Shown here: piece after piece, positions 48,995 through 57,172 of the stretch | Numbering within the stretch: the first letter of the stretch is position 1 | Layout of the letters: each line of letters begins with the position of its first letter | Assembly: GCF_014696615.1 (NCBI RefSeq) | Contig: NZ_JACJQJ010000043.1 | Location: 1 to 64,000, forward strand | Direction of reading: 5' to 3' | DNA: 64,000 bases | Source: Nostoc linckia FACHB-104 | GTDB lineage: Bacteria; Cyanobacteriota; Cyanobacteriia; Cyanobacteriales; Nostocaceae | Notes under the pieces: generated by a model | What the model was told of the DNA's origin: nothing | Database searches by the model: none | What the model saw: only the letters and a program-made list of their open reading frames with translations | Translations under genes and position numbers: made by a program

Positions 48995-49546
48995 TATTGT
49001 CATGCTTCAAGATATCATTATCATCACCTGAGAAGTTTTCAATCTACTACATCAGCAACTTTGTCTTTTGACACTACGCAAAGTTCCACTGTTCCCTGAC
49101 TAATACCGTTTCACTTTAAGATTGATGCACATGGGCAAGCTGGGGAGGTTGGGGAAGTTGGGAGAGTAATTTGTATCAACAATTTCGTGAATTGTTATAT
49201 ATCGCAGTCTTGGGAAATGAAAGCTATTTATGAGCGATCGCCGGTGATGAATATAATGAAATATTTTTGTTTCATAGAACTGCACAGGCGGCACGCCAGC
49301 TAATTGATATCATTGTTGCATTACCTGAGCTTATCGTACCCACAAGGGCAAACAAACTACACCTAGTGTTCCGTAGGAAAGGTTTCGTTAAATCATTATA
49401 ATAATTCGAGTCTACAGGGAATCAGCGCAGCAACAACATCTACTATTATTTCCATTAGTGCCACAAAAACAGAATAATTTGCCAAAAATCAAGATAATTA
49501 TATGATTAACTACTGAATATTTGTGTTAATTTCATGAGGAAGCAGG
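48995..49546. other. Intergenic region before the eCIS cap gene
   Basis: About 550 bases with a G-rich run near 49133-49160 (GGGGAGGTTGGGGAAGTTGG) of the low-complexity type common in cyanobacteria. A 64-codon reverse frame here has no support. The promoter of the DUF4255 gene must lie near 49500. Confidence 0.35.
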
Positions 49547-50185
49547 ATGAGTAATGCACTGTCTATCGCCGCTGTTACAGCAGTGATCAAGAACTTACTA
49601 GAAAATGGTCTAGTTGGTGATGCGATCGCAGCTAGTGTCGGAGATGTAGTTGTGACAGCCCTGCCACCAGATAAAATCCAAGTTGGAACAGACGAACGAG
49701 CGCAAATCAACGTTTTTTTATATCACGTTACCCAGAACCGCAACGTTGATTGGATCTCTCCTGAATTCCGCGATCGCCACTCGCGCATTAGCAATAATCC
49801 ACGCTCCACAAATCCACCGCTAGCTCTTGATTTACACTATTTATTAACAGCTTACGGGCCAAAAGATTTTCAAACAGAAATTTTACTTGGTTACGTAATG
49901 CAATTGTTACATGTATCACCTATAATTAAATCTGAAATTATTGAGATTGCTTTGAAAAATGCCTCTGAAACGAGTACTTCCAGCGTATTTTCACAAGCTC
50001 TTGCTGGGGTATCTGTATCTGATTTAGCAAAGCAAATCGGGCAAATAAAAATTAGTCCAGAGTTTCTCAATATGGAAGATACTTCTAAAATTTGGTCGGC
50101 TTTACAAACTAATTATCGACCTTCGGCTATTTATAATGCATCAATGGTATTAATTGAAAGTGAGAGTACAAATAAACCAGATTAG
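49547..50185 (+). CDS. eCIS cap protein, DUF4255 (Pvc16/Afp16 N-terminal family)
   Basis: 212 residues of the DUF4255 family. The N-terminus AVTAVIKNLLENGL, then VTALPPDKI, ERAQINVFLYHVTQNRNVD and PPLALDLHYLLTAYG are characteristic. In contractile injection particles such as Afp and Pvc, the member of this family caps the distal end of sheath and tube (family knowledge). GAGGA at 49536-49540, six bases before the ATG, supports the start. It is on the plus strand while the structural genes at 57-64 kb are on the minus strand, and it converges on the DUF4157 gene. Length and motifs look complete. Confidence 0.88.
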   Translation: MSNALSIAAVTAVIKNLLENGLVGDAIAASVGDVVVTALPPDKIQVGTDERAQINVFLYHVTQNRNVDWISPEFRDRHSRISNNPRSTNPPLALDLHYLLTAYGPKDFQTEILLGYVMQLLHVSPIIKSEIIEIALKNASETSTSSVFSQALAGVSVSDLAKQIGQIKISPEFLNMEDTSKIWSALQTNYRPSAIYNASMVLIESESTNKPD

Positions 50186-50226
50186 TGCCTTATAACTGGA
50201 GTTTATATAAGGAGCAAGAGAAATAC

Positions 50227-50268
50227 GAGCATCTTATTCGCTACCGATAAGAGACGATCAAGATGCTC
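50227..50268. terminator. Hairpin between convergent DUF4255 and DUF4157 genes
   Basis: GAGCATCTT (50227-50235) pairs with AAGATGCTC (50260-50268), and the loop itself contains CTTAT..ATAAG. It lies between the two convergent stop codons, so it could end transcription from both sides. No strong T-run is present. Confidence 0.45.
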
Positions 50269-50289
50269 TCATTAAAAAGGCTACATTCC

Positions 50290-51141
50290 CTATTGACCAC
50301 CGCCTAACACGCTGTCAGCGACACCACCTAACATACTTCCTGCTATTCCTCCTAACGGACCAAACATTCCGCCGATCATTCCACCAATACCTGATAAACC
50401 TCCACCACCACCTTGTTCCTGATCTTGACCACCACCCAAAAGACCACCCACTAAGTTACCTAATCCTCCTAAAAGACCACCTTTGCATTGAACGAGGTGA
50501 GTGCTGTTTTGGATTGGTGGGATTGTCTTGAAGTTACTAGTTGCACCAGGAACTTGGACTGGCTCGCCTTTTGCAGCTTTCGCTCCTATTTGGTCTGCTT
50601 CTGATTCTAAACTAGGATCAGCATTGATGGGCGCACCTTTACTTTGGTGCGGTACTGCGACTCGTCCGGCTCTTTGTTGCACTACATGAGTTAGTTCATG
50701 TCCTAACAATGCTTGTCCTGATGAACTTTGAGGGTTATATTGTCCAGGAGCAAAGTGAATATTGTTACCTTGGGTAAAAGCTAAAGCACCCATCGATGTT
50801 GCTTTATGACTTTCTGGATGGATATTAACATCGCCAAAACTTGTACCAAAAGAATTTTCCATTTTTGACCGAACTGGTGCAGGCATGGAACTGCGAGAAG
50901 CAGAAGATGAGTTATTGTTAGCCTGGTTTTGTTTGGAAGGTTGAGCCGTTTGCTCTGACTTCATCTGGGTAATACTGTGACCGAAGCGTTTTGCTTGCTT
51001 GAGTTGAGTATTTAAGTCTGCTTGCTGAGTCTCTGACTTGCTTTGCACAGCAAACCCACGACCTTCAAACTGATTATCTATGGTTGCAGTATTTGTTGAG
51101 GTTGACTTTGACTTTTTCTGAAGGAGTTGTTGAGTACTCAT
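50290..51141 (-). CDS. eCIS-associated DUF4157 zincin-like protein with glycine-rich tail
   Basis: 283 residues. The N-terminal leader has FEGRGFAVQ (25-33) and ADLNTQLKQAKRFGHSI (41-57), then a disordered linker. The DUF4157 domain runs from about residue 86 (MPAPVRSKMENSFGTSFGDV) to 190, with the metal motif HELTH at 148-152 and LESEADQ at 178-184 supplying a likely third ligand. VQCKGG (217-222) ends the domain, as in many eCIS members. The C-terminal 60 residues are almost all Gly, Leu, Ile, Met and Ala (GGLLGGLGNLVGGLLGGG, GSMLGGVADSVLGGG), like a glycine-zipper, so a membrane-active effector tail is plausible (inference). DUF4157 proteins are the typical cargo/accessory proteins of eCIS loci. 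Divergent from the cargo gene at 51408. Confidence 0.85.
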   Translation of the reverse strand: MSTQQLLQKKSKSTSTNTATIDNQFEGRGFAVQSKSETQQADLNTQLKQAKRFGHSITQMKSEQTAQPSKQNQANNNSSSASRSSMPAPVRSKMENSFGTSFGDVNIHPESHKATSMGALAFTQGNNIHFAPGQYNPQSSSGQALLGHELTHVVQQRAGRVAVPHQSKGAPINADPSLESEADQIGAKAAKGEPVQVPGATSNFKTIPPIQNSTHLVQCKGGLLGGLGNLVGGLLGGGQDQEQGGGGGLSGIGGMIGGMFGPLGGIAGSMLGGVADSVLGGGQ

Positions 51142-51287
51142 AGTAGTTTAGCGATTGGTATAATGTTTAGCCTGCACTCGGTTGTGAGTTTTTTAAATCG
51201 CAAATTATTGTTAAATAGTACAGATTTACCGACAAAGTAGTTACAACTACAACAAAATTATAACTTAATTGATTTGGGGTAAATCTC

Positions 51288-51319
51288 CAAAAAAATTAGA
51301 CTTAAGTCTAATTTTTTTG
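51288..51319. promoter_or_regulatory. Perfect 32-bp palindrome, candidate operator
   Basis: Centre AATTAGACTTAAGTCTAATT, extended on both sides by A5/T5 and a C:G pair; every base of the 32 is symmetric. It lies in the gap between the divergent DUF4157 (start 51141) and cargo (start 51408) genes, two bases before a -35-like TTGACT. This placement suggests a repressor site. The A and T flanks would also allow a terminator hairpin. Confidence 0.6.
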
Positions 51320-51321
51320 TG

Positions 51322-51349
51322 TTGACTTATTTAAGTGTGATTTTAATAC
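51322..51349 (+). promoter_or_regulatory. Sigma70-type promoter for the cargo genes
   Basis: TTGACT (51322-51327) and TAATAC (51344-51349) are separated by 16 bases. The pair is oriented towards the cargo gene at 51408, leaving a leader of about 50 bases. Confidence 0.45.
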
Positions 51350-51407
51350 TGGGAATTAGAGTTGATAATTCATTTTTTAAGTCAAAGAAATAAATAGTTA
51401 TTTTAGT

Positions 51408-52400
51408 ATGTATCGCAGAATTTATGATCGCCAAAATCAGAAAGAACTGTCATCCTCAACTACTCTAGATTGGGGACTACCTGTAGTGCGTCCATTAGCG
51501 ATGCAACTAAAAACTAGATCTAGACTACCAGACTTAAAAGCATCTCTAAGTCAGGCAGAACTTTATGGTCATCACCTCGGTAAAATTCAGCCTGCTACTA
51601 TTTCCACTAGCACACCAATACAAATGCTCTCAGCTTCCGAGGAAGAGGAAAAGAAGCGAATGTCTGGTTTGGATTTAGGAGCAAGCACATTAACTGGTAA
51701 TCAAACTGTGCTGGATACAGTTTTGCATATTAAAGATTGGTCGAAAAAAATTAATAATAGCCATAAAAAAAATATAGATGTTAATTATAATAAACACTCT
51801 GCCGATAAAGTGACCAGCCCAACGGAAACATCTGAAGCAAAAAATCAAGGTAAAGACAAAAATTCTGATGAGCATTTAACATCACCAACAAAAGACAAGG
51901 TTTCGGAGAACAAAGCAGCAGAACTTACCTCACTTCAACTAGACCCAGAAGTGGAAAGATTATTAAATAAGAATAAGGGGATTAAGAATAATTTACCGGG
52001 GTCGGGTGGGGTTACTCAAGAACAAAATAAAGATAACTTTATCGCTCCTCCTTCTACATACAATCAAGATAAAAATAGCCCAAGACCCAAAGAAGGAACA
52101 CGCGGTAAATTTTTAGCTAAGAAAGAAGCTATGAATCTATTGGGGGATAACAAGGGATTTGTTACTACTCAGCTTGCAGTTAAGAAAGTTCCTATTGGAG
52201 ATACTGCTAACTCCGAAAGTGCTAAAGCTAAAGATAATCAGCATCAGGTGAAATTGAAAAATGCTGCGGAATTGGTTCGTGACCAAGTAATAAATGAAGA
52301 TAGAGAAGTGAAGGAACACGTTCGAGGAACGTTTAATTTAGAGCCGGATATTGTTGCAAAGGAAGGTGGCGAAGAGTTGATATTACAGAAAATGTCATGA
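51408..52400 (+). CDS. Putative eCIS cargo protein with leader motif, Lys/Asn-rich
   Basis: 330 residues, no recognised domain. The N-terminus carries the leader shared with the DUF4157 protein and two other genes: LPVVRPLAMQ (24-33) and PDLKASLSQAELYGHHL (41-57). IQMLSASEEEE (71-81) sits where DUF4157 proteins have IQPKLTIG-like residues. The rest is hydrophilic and probably mostly disordered, with many Lys, Asn, Asp and Glu and no cysteine. There is no signal peptide or membrane segment, so export must use another route; loading into the injection particle is inferred. Its last four bases overlap the start of the next gene (ATGA), which implies translational coupling. Confidence 0.75.
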   Translation: MYRRIYDRQNQKELSSSTTLDWGLPVVRPLAMQLKTRSRLPDLKASLSQAELYGHHLGKIQPATISTSTPIQMLSASEEEEKKRMSGLDLGASTLTGNQTVLDTVLHIKDWSKKINNSHKKNIDVNYNKHSADKVTSPTETSEAKNQGKDKNSDEHLTSPTKDKVSENKAAELTSLQLDPEVERLLNKNKGIKNNLPGSGGVTQEQNKDNFIAPPSTYNQDKNSPRPKEGTRGKFLAKKEAMNLLGDNKGFVTTQLAVKKVPIGDTANSESAKAKDNQHQVKLKNAAELVRDQVINEDREVKEHVRGTFNLEPDIVAKEGGEELILQKMS

Positions 52401-53140
52401 AAAACCAAGATTATCGGCTTCACACTCAAAGGAAAAACAATCAAAGCCTTTCATCGGTTGCCTCTAGTACTCCAGTTCCAGGAATATTTGAGTCGCGTCC
52501 GTTCGTAGTACAGCAGAAACAGCAAAGAAGTTCACAGCAATCTGACTTGAAGGCATCGCTGATGGGGGCAGAACGTTACGGTCATCACCTCGCACGAATA
52601 AAAGCTGCTGGTATGTCCACTGGTACACAAACGCAAGCAAAGCAGACAAGTGGGGAGGGTGAGGAGAATTACGATCAAGAAGGTGATCGTGTGATATCCC
52701 AGGAATCAAGGATTAATACACCATCTTCGGCACAATTAACTCAAGGGCGTATGCAAGAGGGACATAATGAAGTCCCCAAGGTAATACAAAGGAATGGAGA
52801 TGGACAAAAGGAAAAAGAAAAGAGCAAGGTTACAGGGCGAGAAGGACTAGGACAAGACTTGTTTGAGAATATCCAAACCGGAGGAAATAGGTTGGCCTCA
52901 ACTGTGTTTAAAGCCATGAATTTTGGAATGCATATGGAAGGCCAACCGCTCAACCCGGAGCATGAAAAAGTCCTAAGACAGAAATTAATAGAGGAGAAGG
53001 CGGGGGTTTTTGACACATTGAGTGCGGAAAATCCCCATGTGATGAATACAAATGGATCTACCCCTTTATATTGGTTAGGAAAGAACATAGTACACAGGCC
53101 TTTGCAAAAGTGGCTGAATTATAAGAAGGGGAATGAGTGA
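52397..53140 (+). CDS. Putative eCIS cargo protein with leader and DUF4157 remnants
   Basis: 247 residues. Leader: FESRPFVVQQ (31-40) and SDLKASLMGAERYGHHL (49-65). It then has NYDQEGDRVISQ (91-102), which resembles the KYEQEADRVA segment that precedes the DUF4157 zincin in larger relatives, and KVIQRNG (128-134), which resembles the segment that follows it. The HExxH core between them is missing, as if deleted. The C-terminal 110 residues (GREGLGQDLFENIQTGGN, STVFKAMNFGMHM) are unlike anything I recognise and may be the effector part. It overlaps the upstream cargo gene by four bases, so both are made from one transcript. Confidence 0.75.
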   Translation: MKNQDYRLHTQRKNNQSLSSVASSTPVPGIFESRPFVVQQKQQRSSQQSDLKASLMGAERYGHHLARIKAAGMSTGTQTQAKQTSGEGEENYDQEGDRVISQESRINTPSSAQLTQGRMQEGHNEVPKVIQRNGDGQKEKEKSKVTGREGLGQDLFENIQTGGNRLASTVFKAMNFGMHMEGQPLNPEHEKVLRQKLIEEKAGVFDTLSAENPHVMNTNGSTPLYWLGKNIVHRPLQKWLNYKKGNE

Positions 53141-53535
53141 AACGCAACGGCTTGGAGACATAGACGGACAGTGAAAAAGGAAAAATATCTACAGAGCGTA
53201 TGCTCATCTAGTGGATAGACAGAGGAAACCATGTGCGTTCGTCGCTCTATTGTGCTGCGCCCTTCCACAGCGTAACGCACCAACCAAAAACCAATCGAAG
53301 CGATCACCCTACTCAAAACACTATCAACCCAGTTCTCAGCCATAGCCACCAGCGTTTAGGGTAAGTGCGATCGCCTCATCTTCCAAGCACTTATAGCAAC
53401 AGTCTTAAAAGTAATGTGATCGCTCCAGTATGATGGTTGATGAGCGTGCGATCGTCTACTTCCGTAGAATCACCCTATCGCAACTATGATTGGGCGATCG
53501 CACTACAATGATTGGAATGACGAAGCGAACCCAAT
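53141..53535. other. Intergenic region rich in GCGATCGC-like sites
   Basis: About 400 bases between convergent genes with several CGATCGC or GTGCGATCG sites. No gene or RNA is supported; a 76-codon reverse frame at 53119-53349 is Cys- and Arg-rich and looks random. Confidence 0.35.
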
Positions 53536-53739
53536 CTAAGTGCGATCACGTCTTTGGAGCAGTTGCGCTAATTGCTTGAGATCGTCTTCATTTAGTCCTC
53601 CAGTTTGTCGGATCACCCCTGGTTCGTTGCGTAGTCGCTCCGTGTAAATCCGTAAAGCTTCATCGTCTGCGCGGTGAGCAAGTACATAAGCTCTGAGCTC
53701 TTTTCGGTTCATCTGTTGAAAGTTAAGCTTCTGTGTCAT
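53536..53739 (-). CDS. Small DUF6887-family protein
   Basis: 67 residues from the ATG at 53739 (two more ATGs sit directly upstream). The core FQQMNRKELRAYVLAHRADDEALRIY (in part) with E..RLRNEPGV is the pattern of a small cyanobacterial family (DUF6887) that is usually encoded directly after a DUF6888 protein. That arrangement is present here, with overlapping frames. It may be a toxin-antitoxin-like or regulatory pair; the function is not established. Confidence 0.75.
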   Translation of the reverse strand: MTQKLNFQQMNRKELRAYVLAHRADDEALRIYTERLRNEPGVIRQTGGLNEDDLKQLAQLLQRRDRT

Positions 53740-53894
53740 CATCAAACTCCCAGCGTCCGTTTCTTAAGATGATGATGCCTATAGTCTCGCCTGCTAATAT
53801 GTAAATCTCTTTCCGTTTTTCGTCATAGCGGAATAGATGGATGTCGGTCATAGAAGTTAGACAATGTTTGGTAGACTCGCACACAGGCAAGCAT
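53723..53894 (-). pseudogene. DUF6888-like small protein, apparently frameshifted
   Basis: An ATG at 53851 opens a 42-residue frame with IHLFRYDEKRKEIYILAGE, the heart of DUF6888. The expected N-terminal part is in a different frame just upstream (MLACVRVYQTLSNFYD, from 53894), and the two meet at about 53853. A one-base insertion would explain it. Either the gene is broken, or the short form from 53851 is used. It overlaps the DUF6887 gene start. Confidence 0.45.
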
Positions 53895-53934
53895 TTGCTC
53901 TACAGTTACCAAGATTTCCTTCTTCTTTTTTTCG

Positions 53935-55392
53935 CTAAATCACGCCTTGCATATAAAGCGTCTTAAGCCTGTTAAGTTTATGCTGATGATAATGCAAAGA
54001 ATTGAGATTACCTGTTGGGTCCATATAAAGTGATGGCTTAAATTTCTTAGTTTTTTTCAGATTGTTCATGTAATCTTTCTGGACAGGGGCAACGGGTACT
54101 GCTGAGTAATAGTGATCTGAAGTTACGTAAAATCTATGGTCAACTTTTTGATGCTGTCCTGTACTTGGATTTAAAGCTTGACTGTTTACTGAAGTATGCA
54201 ACAATCGGTCAGCATTCCTTGGGTCTAGTTTATTAGTTTTTGTATGACCAGTAACCGGAGTTACATCTGCCTCACTCCATCGGTTTAACCTGCTATGAGT
54301 AGCATCATTTGCTTCAGCACCTATTTGGTTAGTTGTGTTTAACGCTGGTAGTAGGCTTTCAACAGCATCTCCTGGATTCTTTGCCCATGCTGCTTTTCCG
54401 TGTGTAGGTCTATTTCCAAACTCTTTAGCACCTATAGCATGGACAGGCTGTGCTGTTGCATCTTCTAATACACCTGCTTTGTTTAATGCAAAGCCAGGTT
54501 TAAGTTTACCTTTGTTACCTTTGAAATTTTTCGCCAATGTGTGTGTAGCAGATAAATCTCCACCTGCATCTAGTGTCTGCATAAAGGGGTTTGCTAATTC
54601 AGATACCCGCATTATTTCTTTTTGTCTGTCTAACATCCCTTGACGCGGTCTATCTTTGGTACTAAGAGGATTATTTAATTTATGTTCTAAACCACCAGCA
54701 TTACCCCCAGCAAGTGTTTTTACTTTTTTTCCTGCGGGAAGAAAGCTAGTAGTTGTGGTAGTTTGCGTGGAGCCTGCTGTCACACTTGGACTAGACTGTG
54801 ATGTATTAGTAATTGTTTGGTTACGAGGTCCATAAACTCCAGGTGCCAATCCTGCCGATTCAACAATTTGACCACCTGTCAGCTTACCCTTGTTCAAATT
54901 ATCCAATTCACCCTGCCGCTCATTTTTCATTCTTTTAGAGAAATTGGGCGGTTCCTGCATTAAATCTGTAGGTTCTGGTAGTATAGTTCCCTTATCTTTC
55001 CCTTCCATAGTCTGTCGCAAAGTATCCATCTGCGCTTTCATTCGCAGCCTAAATTGGTCTTGAGTTTCACCTGCTTGCTTTAATGAAGCACCCGGATGCT
55101 TTTTACCATCAAGCTTGAAGCACTGAATTACTTCTGTTGGTTGCCCTGTCTCCAGTTTTGGCTGTATTGCTTGCAGGGCTGATTTATTATCAAAATTTCT
55201 CTGACTCAGGCTATGTCCATAACGCGCCGCCCGCATTAAAGATGTTTTCTGGTCTTTATGTTGTGCCTGAGTTACAGAATAAGTCTCCGTAACAAAGCGA
55301 TGGGGTTGAAACATCCCCAAATTTCCAGAGTTGGCAGAAGTCGATACTTCTGTCCTAATATTCTTCATTTGGGTGGGGAGTCGGTTTGTCAT
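53935..55392 (-). CDS. Putative eCIS cargo protein with leader, large unknown C-terminal part
   Basis: 485 residues. Leader: MFQPHRFVTE (27-36) and DQKTSLMRAARYGHSL (47-62). IQPKLETGQP (76-85) is close to the IQPKLTIGQPGD segment of DUF4157 proteins and runs straight into VIQCFKL (88-94), the segment that normally follows the zincin, so the zincin has been skipped precisely. The remaining 390 residues are hydrophilic with a Thr/Ser-rich linker (about 205-240). The C-terminal third has many His, Tyr and Asn residues (VDHRFYVTSDHYYSAVPV, NLNSLHYHQHKLNRL) and may be a catalytic domain I cannot name. It is downstream of the MTase-TPR gene on the same strand. No signal peptide. Confidence 0.75.
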   Translation of the reverse strand: MTNRLPTQMKNIRTEVSTSANSGNLGMFQPHRFVTETYSVTQAQHKDQKTSLMRAARYGHSLSQRNFDNKSALQAIQPKLETGQPTEVIQCFKLDGKKHPGASLKQAGETQDQFRLRMKAQMDTLRQTMEGKDKGTILPEPTDLMQEPPNFSKRMKNERQGELDNLNKGKLTGGQIVESAGLAPGVYGPRNQTITNTSQSSPSVTAGSTQTTTTTSFLPAGKKVKTLAGGNAGGLEHKLNNPLSTKDRPRQGMLDRQKEIMRVSELANPFMQTLDAGGDLSATHTLAKNFKGNKGKLKPGFALNKAGVLEDATAQPVHAIGAKEFGNRPTHGKAAWAKNPGDAVESLLPALNTTNQIGAEANDATHSRLNRWSEADVTPVTGHTKTNKLDPRNADRLLHTSVNSQALNPSTGQHQKVDHRFYVTSDHYYSAVPVAPVQKDYMNNLKKTKKFKPSLYMDPTGNLNSLHYHQHKLNRLKTLYMQGVI

Positions 55393-55478
55393 GGAGATAA
55401 CCTCACTTCAGGCAGAAAAATAAATAGCTTATTTTCATTATAGATAGACGTATTCAATCGAAACTTTACAAACTAGCT

Positions 55479-57089
55479 TTAAGTAGCATTCAAAGATACA
55501 AATTCTTCGTCAGCTTTTTCCGCTTCGATTTGAGAAATCCATCCTCTTGCCATTATGTATGTTGGATTAATTTTGATTGCAGTTCCAAACATTTCTAACG
55601 CACGTTCAGTTTCGCCTAAAAAGTAATGGCAAAGTCCCATGTTATATAGAGTTATTTCATTTTCTCCAAAATAATGAATCGATTGGTGAAAATAATGCAA
55701 GGCTTTTTCGTATTCACGGATTTCTTGAAAAAATAAACCAATATTGAAAAAAGTATCAATTGAATAGGGTTTAAAATAAAAGTTTTCGGCTATTCTATCC
55801 ATGATTGTCATTAAATCGCTCACAACCAAAAGTGAAGCGTATCCTGACCTGAGTTGCTCGATGATAATGTCGATGGAGGAATCGAAAACATGAGTGTCCC
55901 ACTGGGTTGTGCTTAAAAAAGTTACTAGCATTTCCAATTTGGAAAAAGGTTTAGTGCGTTCTATATGTTCGTAAATGTTATAAAAAGTTGCATGACCAAA
56001 CGCATCTAGAAAAGTTTCAACAGCCTGCCGAGTTTCAGGCATGGTTTTGAAGTTAAATCCCAGTAAAAAAATCGATGTATTCAGACTTTGTTCAGTAAAC
56101 TGGTGATAGTAGTCGCCACCCCACTGTTGGAAATATTTAGCAATGATACGAAAATCAAGCATCATATAAAATGAACCGTTGAAAATGCAATATGGTTCTT
56201 CTTGCTGATATAAATCACCATATCTTGAAAAGCCCATGTCAGAACAAATCAGGCATAATTTCTGATTTGATATATCCATTAAATGCCGAATTCCTCGTAA
56301 ACTTCCAATCGGAAATAATAAATAACCTTCCTCAATTTGTTCCCGGTAATAACAAAGTACTGCATCCAGATATTCATCTTGATAGTATGGAATACTTATA
56401 TCTTTGTAAGAAAATACAACTTCTAATTTTTCCTGTTCAATCGGCTGATTATCTTTAACATTATTTTGTGTTGTTGATACAGTTGCTAATCCTATTTGAA
56501 ATTTACCTTCTGAAACCCGAAAGATATCTTGTGGTACTGAGTCAAAGATGTAATTTGCTAATACTAGTAATGGATTGTGTAACTGCTCTTCTGAATGAGT
56601 ACTTAAAACTTTGCCGCTACCTATTAAATTAATTTCTGTATCTTTTTCGACTTCAAAACGTGCAAAATCTAAAATACCGATTTGAATGTAATTTTGAAAT
56701 GCCGAATGTTCTTTCCAATATTGAATATTTTTTTCAGCAAAATCTGTCATAATATAAACAAACTTTACCTGTGTTAAATTCAATGCCTTTTGCAATTCTA
56801 GCAAGCGTTTAATCACATAAAAGCTAAAAGTGCCTGACCCTGCTCCTAGCTCTAGAATGTAAATAGGTTCTGAAGGCTTATAGATATTTTGATAAATACA
56901 ATCTTGAAAAAAGCGAATGATTATGTTCGCATAAGAATTAGCAATATATGGGTTACTGGTAATATAATAAGGTACTTTTGTCCAAGCATTGATGCCCTCA
57001 TGGTTATAAAAATCTCTTTGATATTGCCATAAATTCGATTTTGATAAGGCAGTTTCTGTCTGTAATATGAGTTTTTCTTGAGATTTCAT
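55479..57089 (-). CDS. Methyltransferase-like/TPR fusion protein in the eCIS operon
   Basis: 536 residues. The first half has a class I SAM-binding motif (YILELGAGSGTFSFYVIKRL) and FVYIMTDFAEKNIQYW as motif II, with an insertion rich in aromatic residues after it. The C-terminal 110 residues hold two or three TPR units (FFQEIREYEKALHYFHQSI; LGETERALEMFGTAIKINP). It lies between the AAA+ ATPase gene (83 bases upstream) and the third cargo gene (86 bases downstream). It might modify a particle protein or effector, or be a cytoplasmic chaperone-like protein for cargo; neither is proven. The nearest general family is the MidA/SAM methyltransferase group, by motif only. Confidence 0.65.
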   Translation of the reverse strand: MKSQEKLILQTETALSKSNLWQYQRDFYNHEGINAWTKVPYYITSNPYIANSYANIIIRFFQDCIYQNIYKPSEPIYILELGAGSGTFSFYVIKRLLELQKALNLTQVKFVYIMTDFAEKNIQYWKEHSAFQNYIQIGILDFARFEVEKDTEINLIGSGKVLSTHSEEQLHNPLLVLANYIFDSVPQDIFRVSEGKFQIGLATVSTTQNNVKDNQPIEQEKLEVVFSYKDISIPYYQDEYLDAVLCYYREQIEEGYLLFPIGSLRGIRHLMDISNQKLCLICSDMGFSRYGDLYQQEEPYCIFNGSFYMMLDFRIIAKYFQQWGGDYYHQFTEQSLNTSIFLLGFNFKTMPETRQAVETFLDAFGHATFYNIYEHIERTKPFSKLEMLVTFLSTTQWDTHVFDSSIDIIIEQLRSGYASLLVVSDLMTIMDRIAENFYFKPYSIDTFFNIGLFFQEIREYEKALHYFHQSIHYFGENEITLYNMGLCHYFLGETERALEMFGTAIKINPTYIMARGWISQIEAEKADEEFVSLNAT

Positions 57090-57172
57090 AAATATTCCCT
57101 AGTTTAATTTTTATGATATTTTAAATAGGTATAACAGATTTCAGTTCAAGCAAACTTATTTATAAGTCAGAA

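Noticed and set aside
49100-49294. A 64-codon reverse frame before the eCIS cap gene
   Set aside because: It spans a G-rich low-complexity run and has no recognisable feature.
53119-53349. A 76-codon reverse frame after the second cargo gene
   Set aside because: Overlaps the end of the cargo gene and has random-looking composition.
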